NCBI GenBank assembly: GCA_012841865.1
Contig: DUTX01000142.1
Location: forward strand, 1-39,920
Length of the DNA stretch: 39,920 nt
Reading direction: 5' to 3'
Origin: Acholeplasmataceae bacterium
GTDB lineage: Bacteria; Bacillota_I; Bacilli_A; ML615J-28; CAG-698
Part shown: one piece after another, positions 20,275 to 26,749 of the stretch
Numbering within the stretch: position 1 is the stretch's first letter
Layout of the letters: each line of letters starts with the position of its first letter
Translations under genes and position numbers: made by a program
Notes under the pieces: generated by a model
What the model was told of the DNA's origin: nothing
Databases searched by the model: none
Seen by the model: the letters and a program-made list of their open reading frames with translations, nothing else

Positions 20275-20979
20275 ATGAATTTAGTTATTTGTTTTTCTCC
20301 GACTGGAGGAACAAAGAAAATCGCTGATTATGCAGCAAATTATCTAAATTTTCAATTGCTTGACTTAACAGCTTTTAAAGATCACAAAGATTTCAATTTC
20401 CAACAAGAATTCGATTATCTCGTTCTTTGTTTTCCGGTTTACTCACAAAACATTCCTAAACCAGTTAAAGAAATTATCAAAAAACTGAAAGCTAAATGTT
20501 ATATTCTAATAGCTACCTACGGTAGAATGCATATGGGTAATGTTTTATGGGAAGCAAACAAACACTTACAGGGAAGATTGATCGGTGGTGCCTATATACC
20601 GACAAAACATACTTATCAAGAAGGAGATTATTTTAAAGATTATCAAAAACTTAATTCCCTGCTTTCTAGAGCAATAAAAAAAGAAACCAAGCAAATTGTA
20701 ATTCCGAAACTAAAGAAGAATCCTTTTGCTGATTTCTTTCCAAATGGAAGAAGCCGGTATGCGATAAAAATAAAGAAGAACGCAAATTGCAATAAATGTA
20801 ATCATTGTAACCGCGTTTGTCCACAAGAAGCTATTAATTTTGGAACAATTACGAAGGACTGTATTAGATGCCTTAGCTGTTATTACAATTGTCCGAATAA
20901 AGCTTTGGAAGTAAAATATTCAATTTTCTTAAAAGCTTATTTAAAAAAGGATAAAATTAAAGATTTAATTGTTTACTAA
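20275..20979 (+). CDS. EFR1-type flavodoxin-ferredoxin fusion protein
   Basis: A 234-residue redox protein. The N-terminal flavodoxin fold has the phosphate-binding loop SPTGGTKK (from residue 8) and a FPVYSQNIP segment typical of EFR1-family proteins. The C-terminal domain binds two [4Fe-4S] clusters: C172, C175, C178, C182 and C196, C199, C202, C206. Such proteins pass low-potential electrons to partner enzymes. The start lies one base after the PP-loop stop, so the two are co-translated and probably work together. It ends before a gap with hairpins and repeat R4. Confidence 0.9.
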   Translation: MNLVICFSPTGGTKKIADYAANYLNFQLLDLTAFKDHKDFNFQQEFDYLVLCFPVYSQNIPKPVKEIIKKLKAKCYILIATYGRMHMGNVLWEANKHLQGRLIGGAYIPTKHTYQEGDYFKDYQKLNSLLSRAIKKETKQIVIPKLKKNPFADFFPNGRSRYAIKIKKNANCNKCNHCNRVCPQEAINFGTITKDCIRCLSCYYNCPNKALEVKYSIFLKAYLKKDKIKDLIVY

Positions 20980-20997
20980 TAATCAATACCCCTTTTT

Positions 20998-21018
20998 AGA
21001 GAAGATTATCTTTTATTA
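20998..21018 (+). repeat. dif-directed repeat R4
   Basis: Core AGAGAAGATTATCTTTT (20998-21014). The element can also pair with 21033-21047 (AATAAAGATTTTCTC), as R1 pairs with its own right arm. Points toward dif. Confidence 0.85.
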
Positions 21019-21035
21019 AGCGGGCAATTAACAAT

Positions 21036-21069
21036 AAAGATTTTCTCAAGCCCTCTTTAGAAAATCTTT
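21036..21069. terminator. Hairpin between convergent genes
   Basis: A perfect 11-bp stem, AAAGATTTTCT (21036-21046) with AGAAAATCTTT (21059-21069), 12-base loop. It lies between the convergent EFR1 and flavodoxin genes. The U-tracts are weak on both sides, so efficiency is uncertain. Its left arm can alternatively pair with R4. Confidence 0.5.
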
Positions 21070-21096
21070 AATTTATTCTCTTATATAAATAGCGCT

Positions 21097-21585
21097 TTAT
21101 TCGTCGCCTTTATCAATAAATTTCTTTATCGAACGAACAAATTCAGCTATTTCCTGATGATCGATTGTAGGTGCAATAAAATTAGGATTTTTCATTAAGG
21201 CTTTAGTCATTAATTTGGCTAAACCTTTTTGTTTTTCTAGAATTAATACTCCTCCGAAAGTCTTCATGACAAGGGCATCGTTTCTGATGCTTTCTGTAAA
21301 ATTTTGACTCATTACCTTAGTAAATGTTTCAGGTAACCCTTGGCAAACAAAGATCGCAAAATTTTTTTCTTGAATTAAATTTTTGTATTTTTTCAAAAAC
21401 CTCTTAATCTTAGGGTGAACCATTCCCATACGGATAGAAGAACCAATAATGATAATATCATAATCATTTAAATTTCCATTGTCAGCCTCTAAATTGATAA
21501 GAGAAGCATCCAGTGCTTTACTCAATATCCCTGCACAATATTCAGTAGTACCTGTTTTTCCAGCATAGATTATCCCTATTTTCAT
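21097..21585 (-). CDS. Flavodoxin-domain protein
   Basis: A 162-residue protein of the flavodoxin/HemG-like group (Flavodoxin_5 type). It starts MKIGIIYAGKTGTTEYCA with the FMN phosphate loop (AGKTGTTE), followed by the strand YDIIIIGSSIRMGMVHPKIKRFL, characteristic of protoporphyrinogen-oxidase-like flavodoxins, and FAIFVCQGLPE. It is likely a cytoplasmic electron carrier or oxidoreductase; no haem pathway is in the window apart from the HemW-type protein. The ATG follows AGGAGG. Convergent with the EFR1 gene and the first minus-strand gene left of dif. Confidence 0.85.
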   Translation of the reverse strand: MKIGIIYAGKTGTTEYCAGILSKALDASLINLEADNGNLNDYDIIIIGSSIRMGMVHPKIKRFLKKYKNLIQEKNFAIFVCQGLPETFTKVMSQNFTESIRNDALVMKTFGGVLILEKQKGLAKLMTKALMKNPNFIAPTIDHQEIAEFVRSIKKFIDKGDE

Positions 21586-21674
21586 TCAAACCTCCTAAAT
21601 TTAATTACCATAATAATACAAAAATCGAGTGAGATTGGCAAAGGATATTTTAATGTGTAAGAATCCTTGTTCTG

Positions 21675-21713
21675 AAAAGATTATCTTTATTAATGCCGGT
21701 TATTCATCATTAA
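21675..21713 (+). repeat. dif-directed repeat R5
   Basis: AAAAGATTATCTT (21675-21687), exactly 15 bases, TTCATCATTAA (21703-21713): the same bipartite layout as R1 and R2. It is the last copy left of dif, about 110 bases away. Confidence 0.85.
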
Positions 21714-21824
21714 GCTAATCAAATTTGGCCATAAATTACCTTAGTTAAAGAAATATAGGAAGATGTTATAAGTAATCAAAAAGAATTTAATATATTTATT
21801 TTTGGATTTATAGATAAACAACTG

Positions 21825-21852
21825 ACTTCCTATAATATATATTATGTTAAGT
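21825..21852 (+). other. dif site (XerC/XerD chromosome dimer resolution site)
   Basis: A 28-bp Xer recombination site. The left arm is ACTTCCTATAA, the 6-bp centre TATATA and the right arm TTATGTTAAGT. The left arm and centre differ from the Bacillus subtilis dif site as I recall it at one position; the right arm has the TTATGTTAA of E. coli dif. The arms are imperfect inverted repeats of each other, as required for XerC and XerD binding. It lies in a gene-free gap where gene orientation switches, and xerD is 3.5 kb away. XerCD acts here to resolve chromosome dimers, activated by FtsK/SpoIIIE. Confidence 0.92.
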
Positions 21853-22013
21853 AGATAATATATACGACCCTGCCTGAAAAAATAAAACGGTGTTTAGATG
21901 TTGAAATAAGCAATTCACTTAATAGATAACAATAAATAATTATCACCTAGATTGGAAAGGGCAACTCTCAGGCGCTTATTAAACAACTTTATTCATGATT
22001 CTCCATCTCAAAA

Positions 22014-22032
22014 AAGATAACCTTCTGAGAGG
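22014..22032 (-). repeat. dif-directed repeat R6, opposite orientation
   Basis: On the minus strand it reads CTCTCAGAAGGTTATCTT, one change from the core. First copy right of dif, pointing back to dif. Its CTGAGAG end can pair with CTCTCAG at 21965-21971. Confidence 0.65.
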
Positions 22033-22099
22033 CTCGGTTTAAATTGATTCTTTAATAAGATCTTTGATTTGATTAATTATGATTTTCTCTTAACCAAAC

Positions 22100-22114
22100 A
22101 AAAGATAATCTCCT
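22100..22114 (-). repeat. dif-directed repeat R7, opposite orientation
   Basis: On the minus strand AGGAGATTATCTTTT, two changes from the consensus. Points back to dif. Confidence 0.65.
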
Positions 22115-22279
22115 TTAAAGCAGCTTCTTCTTTTTCTATATTTTTTTTCATTAATCAAAACAATCATAAACTGATATTGGATAATACATCAGATCAATTT
22201 AGAAAGAGAAAATATTTCTGACTATTACGGATTAAAAAAATCTTATTAGAAGGTCAACGGATCATAACTTTACTAAATT

Positions 22280-22297
22280 AAAGATAATCTTCTCTAG
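22280..22297 (-). repeat. dif-directed repeat R8, opposite orientation
   Basis: On the minus strand CTAGAGAAGATTATCTTT, an exact match to the consensus of the left-hand copies but inverted. Points back to dif. Confidence 0.85.
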
Positions 22298-22320
22298 TGA
22301 GGTCTTTTGAAGCATGATAC

Positions 22321-22352
22321 AAATAAAAAAAGCTCCCTTTAAGAGAAAGCTT
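22321..22352 (-). terminator. Minus-strand terminator in the terminus region
   Basis: On the minus strand AAGCTTTCT (22352-22344) pairs with AGGGAGCTT (22338-22330), including G-U pairs, then a run of Ts. It would end a transcript arriving from the small membrane-protein gene, giving a 3' tail of about 330 bases, or end a separate small RNA. Confidence 0.65.
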
Positions 22353-22682
22353 AATACAGAGTCTAAATTACTATTAAACAGGCCAAACCCCAAATTTCCC
22401 TTTACACCGTTTTTGGTTCAGGAGTGAGTATTTTATGGTCCTAATTGATAAAATGGAAATTGGGCGAAATTTAAGAGTGAATATCTACGCTTGAAGGCAA
22501 ATTTATAAATAGATTGAATAAGCTATGAATAAAGGTAGATAATATTCGACTTTTTTCTACACTCTTCTACAAATAAATTAACTCATTATTGATTGCTGAC
22601 TGCATTTAATGAAAATAATAGAGTAAAATGTCGAAATAATTAGTATAATTTGTAAAAGGTTGTAATAATTAAATGAATTCTA

Positions 22683-23057
22683 TCAGAAAAACTTGATTAT
22701 TGTAACAGCAAGAAGTCCTGACATTTCTAAAGCATTAATAATCAGTCCAAAAGAATTTAAAACTAAACCGGTTGTTGCATAATAACCGGATTTTCTGATA
22801 ATCCTTGCTTTTAGAAAGCCAATTGTTCCACAAATCATCCCAATCAATGTGAAAACAAGAACCGAAAAGATCATTCCAATTTGAATGATTTTATCGTCTG
22901 TATCAGTTAAGATGATTGCTAAAATCAAAAACATTGATACAAGAGAAAGAGCTAGACTTACGCAACCTAAAGCATTAAGTACCAACATATTCTTCTGCTT
23001 TTTTCTTTCGTATCTTTTTATTTCGTCAATACTTTTTTCAAACACTGGTTGTTCCAT
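22683..23057 (-). CDS. Small membrane protein, DUF4190-like
   Basis: A 124-residue protein: a charged N-terminus (MEQPVFEKSIDEIKRYERKK) and two or three membrane helices (about residues 25-47, 55-80, 92-115). GTIGFLKARIIRKSGYYATTGLVLNSFGLI follows the pattern of DUF4190-type proteins, in which a helix, a basic turn and a glycine-rich helix repeat. Function unknown. The ATG at 23057 follows GAGGCGG, a good ribosome site; a TTG-initiated extension to 23117 is less likely. The ribosome site is buried in a long-range hairpin. Confidence 0.7.
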   Translation of the reverse strand: MEQPVFEKSIDEIKRYERKKQKNMLVLNALGCVSLALSLVSMFLILAIILTDTDDKIIQIGMIFSVLVFTLIGMICGTIGFLKARIIRKSGYYATTGLVLNSFGLIINALEMSGLLAVTIIKFF

Positions 23058-23138
23058 ATCCGCCTCGTTTACAATTGGTTTAATAATATTATTTCTGAAA
23101 TGATGAAATTTATACAAACTTGTATTATTGAGGCGGAT
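23058..23138 (-). promoter_or_regulatory. Leader hairpin that sequesters the ribosome binding site
   Basis: On the minus strand ATCCGCCTC (23138-23130) is a perfect 9-bp complement of GAGGCGGAT (23066-23058), which contains the ribosome binding site and ends right before the ATG. The 63-base loop holds a further 6-bp hairpin (ATACAA with TTGTAT). When folded, translation should be blocked; a temperature switch, protein binding or transcription-coupled control are possible (inference). Confidence 0.55.
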
Positions 23139-23184
23139 TTTGAGATTTTTTATAGAAGCTTAACGATAAATTCTACGTCATAAA

Positions 23185-23202
23185 AAGATAATCTACTCAG
23201 AA
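23185..23202 (-). repeat. dif-directed repeat R9, opposite orientation
   Basis: On the minus strand TTCTGAGTAGATTATCTT, one change from the core. It lies between the alpha/beta hydrolase stop and the small membrane-protein gene and points back to dif. Confidence 0.7.
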
Positions 23203-23209
23203 ACGTGGT

Positions 23210-24139
23210 TTATTCAAGTTTTCCGAGACGGCTGTTTAACCAAGTAAAACAATCTTTCATTACTTCTTCTTTATTTGTTTCTAAAAGAAGTTCATGGCGA
23301 GCACCAGCATATAATTTAAATTCCAAATCCTTGATTTCCATGAATTTTAAAGTATTGTAAAGAGCGGTGATTAATTTAACCGGACCACCGACTGGATCTT
23401 CGGAACCGCTTAAGAGTAAAATCGGAAGTTCCTTGGGAACTAATTCAAAGTTATGATTGATTGCTCTTAAGCCTCTGAAGAAATCACGGAAAAAGGCAGC
23501 GGTGAAAATTCCTCCGCAGTATTCGTCATCAATATACTTCTTTACTTCATTTTCATCTCGGTTCAGCCAATCAAAATCAGATTTGGACGGACGGAAATAT
23601 TTATTATAATTTCCGAAGGTTAAATTATTTAAGAGTTTGCTCCGGTGTCTTGCGCCTTTAAAGCGGATGATTAAACGAGCAAGCAAAATTCCTGCTCTAA
23701 GAGCTAGTCTAGGTTGTTTGGCTGATCCAGAAAGAATGATTCCGGAAATTTTACTTCCATGTAATTGTACAAATCTTTGGGTAACAAAAGAACCCATGCT
23801 GTGGCCAAAGATAAATATAGGCAGTTTCGGGTTTTCTTCTTGAACATATTTGACCATTTCATAAAGATCGGAAACCAAAATCATAAAATTATCATCATCA
23901 TGCATATAACCGTAATCGTCTTTATTTACGATTGTTCCTTTATGTCCGCGCTGATTATACCCATAGACGATAAAACCATCTTTACTTAATCTTTCCGCAA
24001 ATCCCGCATATCTTTCGATGTGTTCGGCCATTCCATGAACAAGAATGATTGCGGCTTTTGGTTCTTTAGTTTCATACCATTTATGAGTTTCTATTAAACC
24101 TTGGTGACTGAAGGTGAGTTTTTTTACCTCAGTTGCCAT
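23210..24139 (-). CDS. Alpha/beta hydrolase, monoacylglycerol lipase-like
   Basis: A 309-residue cytoplasmic hydrolase of the serine aminopeptidase/lysophospholipase group (Hydrolase_4). Visible features: oxyanion-hole strand ILVHGMAEHIERY, GYNQRGHKGT, nucleophile elbow GHSMGSF, acid residue in LSGSEDPVGG, and catalytic histidine in YAGARHELLLE. It likely hydrolyses monoacylglycerol or lysophospholipid esters; the substrate is not proven by sequence. The ATG follows GGAGGGAG. It lies 14 bases downstream of deoB and may be co-transcribed with it. Confidence 0.9.
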   Translation of the reverse strand: MATEVKKLTFSHQGLIETHKWYETKEPKAAIILVHGMAEHIERYAGFAERLSKDGFIVYGYNQRGHKGTIVNKDDYGYMHDDDNFMILVSDLYEMVKYVQEENPKLPIFIFGHSMGSFVTQRFVQLHGSKISGIILSGSAKQPRLALRAGILLARLIIRFKGARHRSKLLNNLTFGNYNKYFRPSKSDFDWLNRDENEVKKYIDDEYCGGIFTAAFFRDFFRGLRAINHNFELVPKELPILLLSGSEDPVGGPVKLITALYNTLKFMEIKDLEFKLYAGARHELLLETNKEEVMKDCFTWLNSRLGKLE

Positions 24140-24153
24140 ATTCTCCCTCCTCT

Positions 24154-25338
24154 TTATTGGATTTCTTTTAAAAAACTGGTGCCGATTTTCGGTTTTTTGA
24201 TGCGGAAATTATCGGCAATCGTTGCTCCCACATCCGCAAAAGTCTTTCGAATTCCTAAATCTAAACCGTCAAGGGTATTATTATAGACCAGCAAAGGCGT
24301 ATATTCACGCGTGTGATCGGTTCCGGTATGGGTTGGATCATTGCCATGGTCCGCACAAACGATGAGAAGGTCTTCTTCTTTCAAGTATTCTAAGAGTTTG
24401 TCTAAATCACGATCAAATTCTTCAACGCATTCCGCATACCCGACCGGATCGCGACGATGTCCGTAAAGAGCATCGAAGTCGACCAAATTAGCAAAGCAAA
24501 GTCCGTGGAAATCCTTTTGAGCTACTCGGGTAACTTCTTCCATACCCTGATGGTTGTTTTTAATTTTATAGGATTCGGTAAGACCTTCACCGTCAAAGAT
24601 ATCATAAATTTTACCGATGGAAATAACCTCAAAACCTTCATCTTCTAAGAAGTTGAGTACAGTTTTCTCAAACGGTTTGAGGGCATAATCATGCCGGTTC
24701 GCCGTTCTTGTAAATGTTTCTTTAGTTTTCCCAACAAAGGGCCGGGCGATAATTCTTCCAACCATCCATTCGGGATTATCGATTGTAAGTTTGCGCGCAA
24801 TCTCACATACTCTGTATAGCTCTTCTAAAGGAATGATTTCTTCATTGGCAGCAATCTGTAAAACAGAATCCGCAGAAGTATAAATAATCAGTTCTTTGGT
24901 TTCTAAATGTCTTTCTCCGAGATCGGCAATAATCTTGGTTCCGCTTTCCGCATAATTTCCAATAAATTTATGTCCGCTTTCCTTCTCCAAAGCAGCAATC
25001 AACGCTTCCGGAAAACCGGTATCGGTAAATGAAGGAAAAGCCTTCGTTACATGGAGTCCCATCAACTCCCAATGCCCGGTTAAGGTGTCTTTGCCGACAC
25101 TCATTTCTCGCATTTTACCGAAGGATGCAAGCGGGTTCGGGTTGTCGGGAGTATTATGAACCTTTGTGATATTTCCGATTCCAAGTTTCTGCAAGGTGGG
25201 AATTGAGAAATCTACTTTACTATAGCTTAAATGGCTGAGGGTATTACTACCTTCATCGCCGTATTTTGCTGCATCTTCCATCGCGCCGACTCCGAGCGAA
25301 TCGGCAACTATTACAAATATTCTTTTAAATTTTTTCAT
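24154..25338 (-). CDS. deoB: Phosphopentomutase
   Basis: Interconverts (deoxy)ribose 1-phosphate and 5-phosphate in nucleoside salvage. It belongs to the alkaline-phosphatase-like, Mn-dependent family. Motifs: IFVIVADSLGVGAMEDA at the N-terminus (metal-binding D13), GKDTLTGHWELMG with the phosphorylated threonine, DFDALYGHRRDP and CADHGNDPTHTGTDHTRE with several metal ligands. At 394 residues the length is standard. The ATG at 25338 follows AAGGAAGG; a longer in-frame reading from 25374 adds residues unlike the family. It overlaps the end of xerD by 14 bases, the same order as Bacillus ripX-drm. Confidence 0.96.
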   Translation of the reverse strand: MKKFKRIFVIVADSLGVGAMEDAAKYGDEGSNTLSHLSYSKVDFSIPTLQKLGIGNITKVHNTPDNPNPLASFGKMREMSVGKDTLTGHWELMGLHVTKAFPSFTDTGFPEALIAALEKESGHKFIGNYAESGTKIIADLGERHLETKELIIYTSADSVLQIAANEEIIPLEELYRVCEIARKLTIDNPEWMVGRIIARPFVGKTKETFTRTANRHDYALKPFEKTVLNFLEDEGFEVISIGKIYDIFDGEGLTESYKIKNNHQGMEEVTRVAQKDFHGLCFANLVDFDALYGHRRDPVGYAECVEEFDRDLDKLLEYLKEEDLLIVCADHGNDPTHTGTDHTREYTPLLVYNNTLDGLDLGIRKTFADVGATIADNFRIKKPKIGTSFLKEIQ

Positions 25339-26245
25339 ATAACCTTCCTTTTTTTCTTGCTCTAGGATGAGCATGCAAGTATGTTTCTTTCAGTTTTACA
25401 TTTCTGATATGTGTGTATATTTCCGTTGTGGAAATATCTTCATGACCGAGAAGCTCTTGAATCAACCTTAAATCCAGTCCCTGTTCCAGCATATGAGAAG
25501 CAAAAGAATGCCTTAAGGTGTGTGGAGTGATGTTTTTATTGATGCCGGCATCCTTTGCTGCATCTTTTATAATTTTCCAAATCGATTCCCTGGTGATACT
25601 TGTCCCACGGGTATTTAAAAAAAGAAAATCGGTTTGTTTGTTTTTAAGTAAAACCGGTCTTGATTCGCGGAGATAAAACTTTAGAGCTTCAATTGCCGGT
25701 TCTCCAATCGGGATTATTCTTTCTTTTCTGCCTTTTCCGTATACCTGGAGAAAACCAATTTGTAAGCGAAGATCGCTTAACCGAAGGCTAATAAGCTCGC
25801 TTACGCGCATTCCAGATGAGTAAAGCACTTCGATAACAGCTTTATTCCGGATTTGGAGCGGATTATCTTTTTTTAAGGAGGCTAGTATACGTTCAACCTC
25901 TGCTATTGAAAGTATAATCGGCAATTTTTTTTCCTGTTTCGGAGCATCAACCGCCTTAGTTACATTCTTGGTTACATATTTTTCCAAAAGCAGAAATTTA
26001 TGAAAAGACTTGATGGCAGTTAAATTCCGCGCTTGGCTAGAAGATGCTATATGCCGCCGTTTTAAGGAGGCAAGATATGCTCTGACATCTTGGGTTTCGA
26101 TATCCTCCGGATGGTTTTTACCACGATATTTGGTTAGAAAACCACAATATTTTTCAATATCGTGAAGATAGCTTTTAACCGTATTAAGACTTAAAGCGAG
26201 CTCGCCGGTCAAATAATATTCATATTCTTTTTGATAACTCTGCAT
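25325..26245 (-). CDS. xerD: Tyrosine recombinase XerD
   Basis: Site-specific recombinase that acts at dif, with XerC, to resolve chromosome dimers. The N-terminal SAM-like DNA-binding domain spans about residues 1-90; the catalytic domain carries R147 (SSGMRVSE), K171 (YGKGRKER), H242 and R245 (HTLRHSFASH), H268 (LLGHEDISTT) and nucleophile Y277 (IYTH). Length is 306 residues. XerD rather than XerC is favoured by the spoIIM-xerD-deoB order, as in Bacillus. It starts two bases before the spoIIM-like stop and overlaps deoB. The gene lies 3.5 kb from the dif site found here; a XerC partner is not in the window. Confidence 0.92.
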   Translation of the reverse strand: MQSYQKEYEYYLTGELALSLNTVKSYLHDIEKYCGFLTKYRGKNHPEDIETQDVRAYLASLKRRHIASSSQARNLTAIKSFHKFLLLEKYVTKNVTKAVDAPKQEKKLPIILSIAEVERILASLKKDNPLQIRNKAVIEVLYSSGMRVSELISLRLSDLRLQIGFLQVYGKGRKERIIPIGEPAIEALKFYLRESRPVLLKNKQTDFLFLNTRGTSITRESIWKIIKDAAKDAGINKNITPHTLRHSFASHMLEQGLDLRLIQELLGHEDISTTEIYTHIRNVKLKETYLHAHPRARKKGRLYEKI

Positions 26246-26246
26246 T

Positions 26247-26738
26247 TTACACCTGATATACTATTATTATTATACTATAAATTACGATAATTATCGTCGC
26301 AATGATCATTATATTAAAGTAAACTTTTAAGTTCAGGTTCTGGTAAGAAAAAAGATTCATAAAGGAACGGAGCGAAAGCGCTAAGGAAAAATAGGAAACC
26401 AAGAGAAAAGCCGGAAGAAAAAGCACAATTTCCAGCAACAACAAAAAAACAAGTTGCCGAAAGGCGTCCGGAAAAAGTACTGCTAGTAAAGCTCCGAAAA
26501 GAAAACCACGAAAAAAAATTATGAGTGATGAAAAAATTAAGCCGATTAGGGAAAAGCCCATAAGCCAGATTAAAAATATATACCAATAATTCGCAGCAAA
26601 CACTTCAAGAAAGTTGCGATTGGATGAATGCGGCAAACTCACTCCACGAATGAGAAAGATGCCGAAAACCAGACCGGCAAAATAAAGACTAATCGTATAG
26701 ATGAATATTCGGTCTTTAGCCAGTCGGAACTTTTTCAT
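26247..26738 (-). CDS. SpoIIM-family membrane protein
   Basis: A 163-residue protein with four to five membrane helices resembling stage II sporulation protein M (DUF95): an N-terminal helix ending AGLVFGIFLIRG, a central NYWYIFLIWLMGFSLIGL, FFRGFLFGALLAVLF, and a C-terminal LVSYFSLALSLRSF pattern. In sporulating Bacillus, SpoIIM takes part in peptidoglycan hydrolysis during engulfment. Here the gene keeps the position next to xerD, but no other sporulation gene is in the window, so it may have a vegetative envelope role. One base separates its stop from the xerD start. AGGGGAAG precedes the ATG. Confidence 0.75.
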   Translation of the reverse strand: MKKFRLAKDRIFIYTISLYFAGLVFGIFLIRGVSLPHSSNRNFLEVFAANYWYIFLIWLMGFSLIGLIFSSLIIFFRGFLFGALLAVLFPDAFRQLVFLLLLEIVLFLPAFLLVSYFSLALSLRSFMNLFSYQNLNLKVYFNIMIIATIIIVIYSIIIIVYQV

Positions 26739-26749
26739 ACTCTTCCCCT

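Larger units (their letters stand above)
21586..22682. other. 1.1-kb gene-free replication terminus region
   Basis: No convincing gene on either strand. It holds the dif site (21825-21852), dif-directed repeats R5 to R8, a minus-strand terminator (22321-22352) and an imperfect inverted pair (21873-21897 and 22404-22426). The dense AT-rich sequence also gives many chance TATAAT-like words. Confidence 0.8.

Noticed and set aside
21944-21974. Sequence resembling part of a glycine riboswitch (GGAAAGGGCAACTCTCAGG)
   Set aside because: The other conserved half (GGAGAG and the P1/P2 context) is missing upstream, and no glycine-related gene follows. CTCTCAG is better explained by its pairing with CTGAGAG of repeat R6.
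25861-25870. GATTATCTTT in xerD, plus orientation right of dif
   Set aside because: Only the last ten bases of the repeat match and it lies in coding sequence; the GAGAA part is absent. Similar partial matches in lepA (28315-28327) and in the DUF402 gene (33661) were set aside for the same reason.
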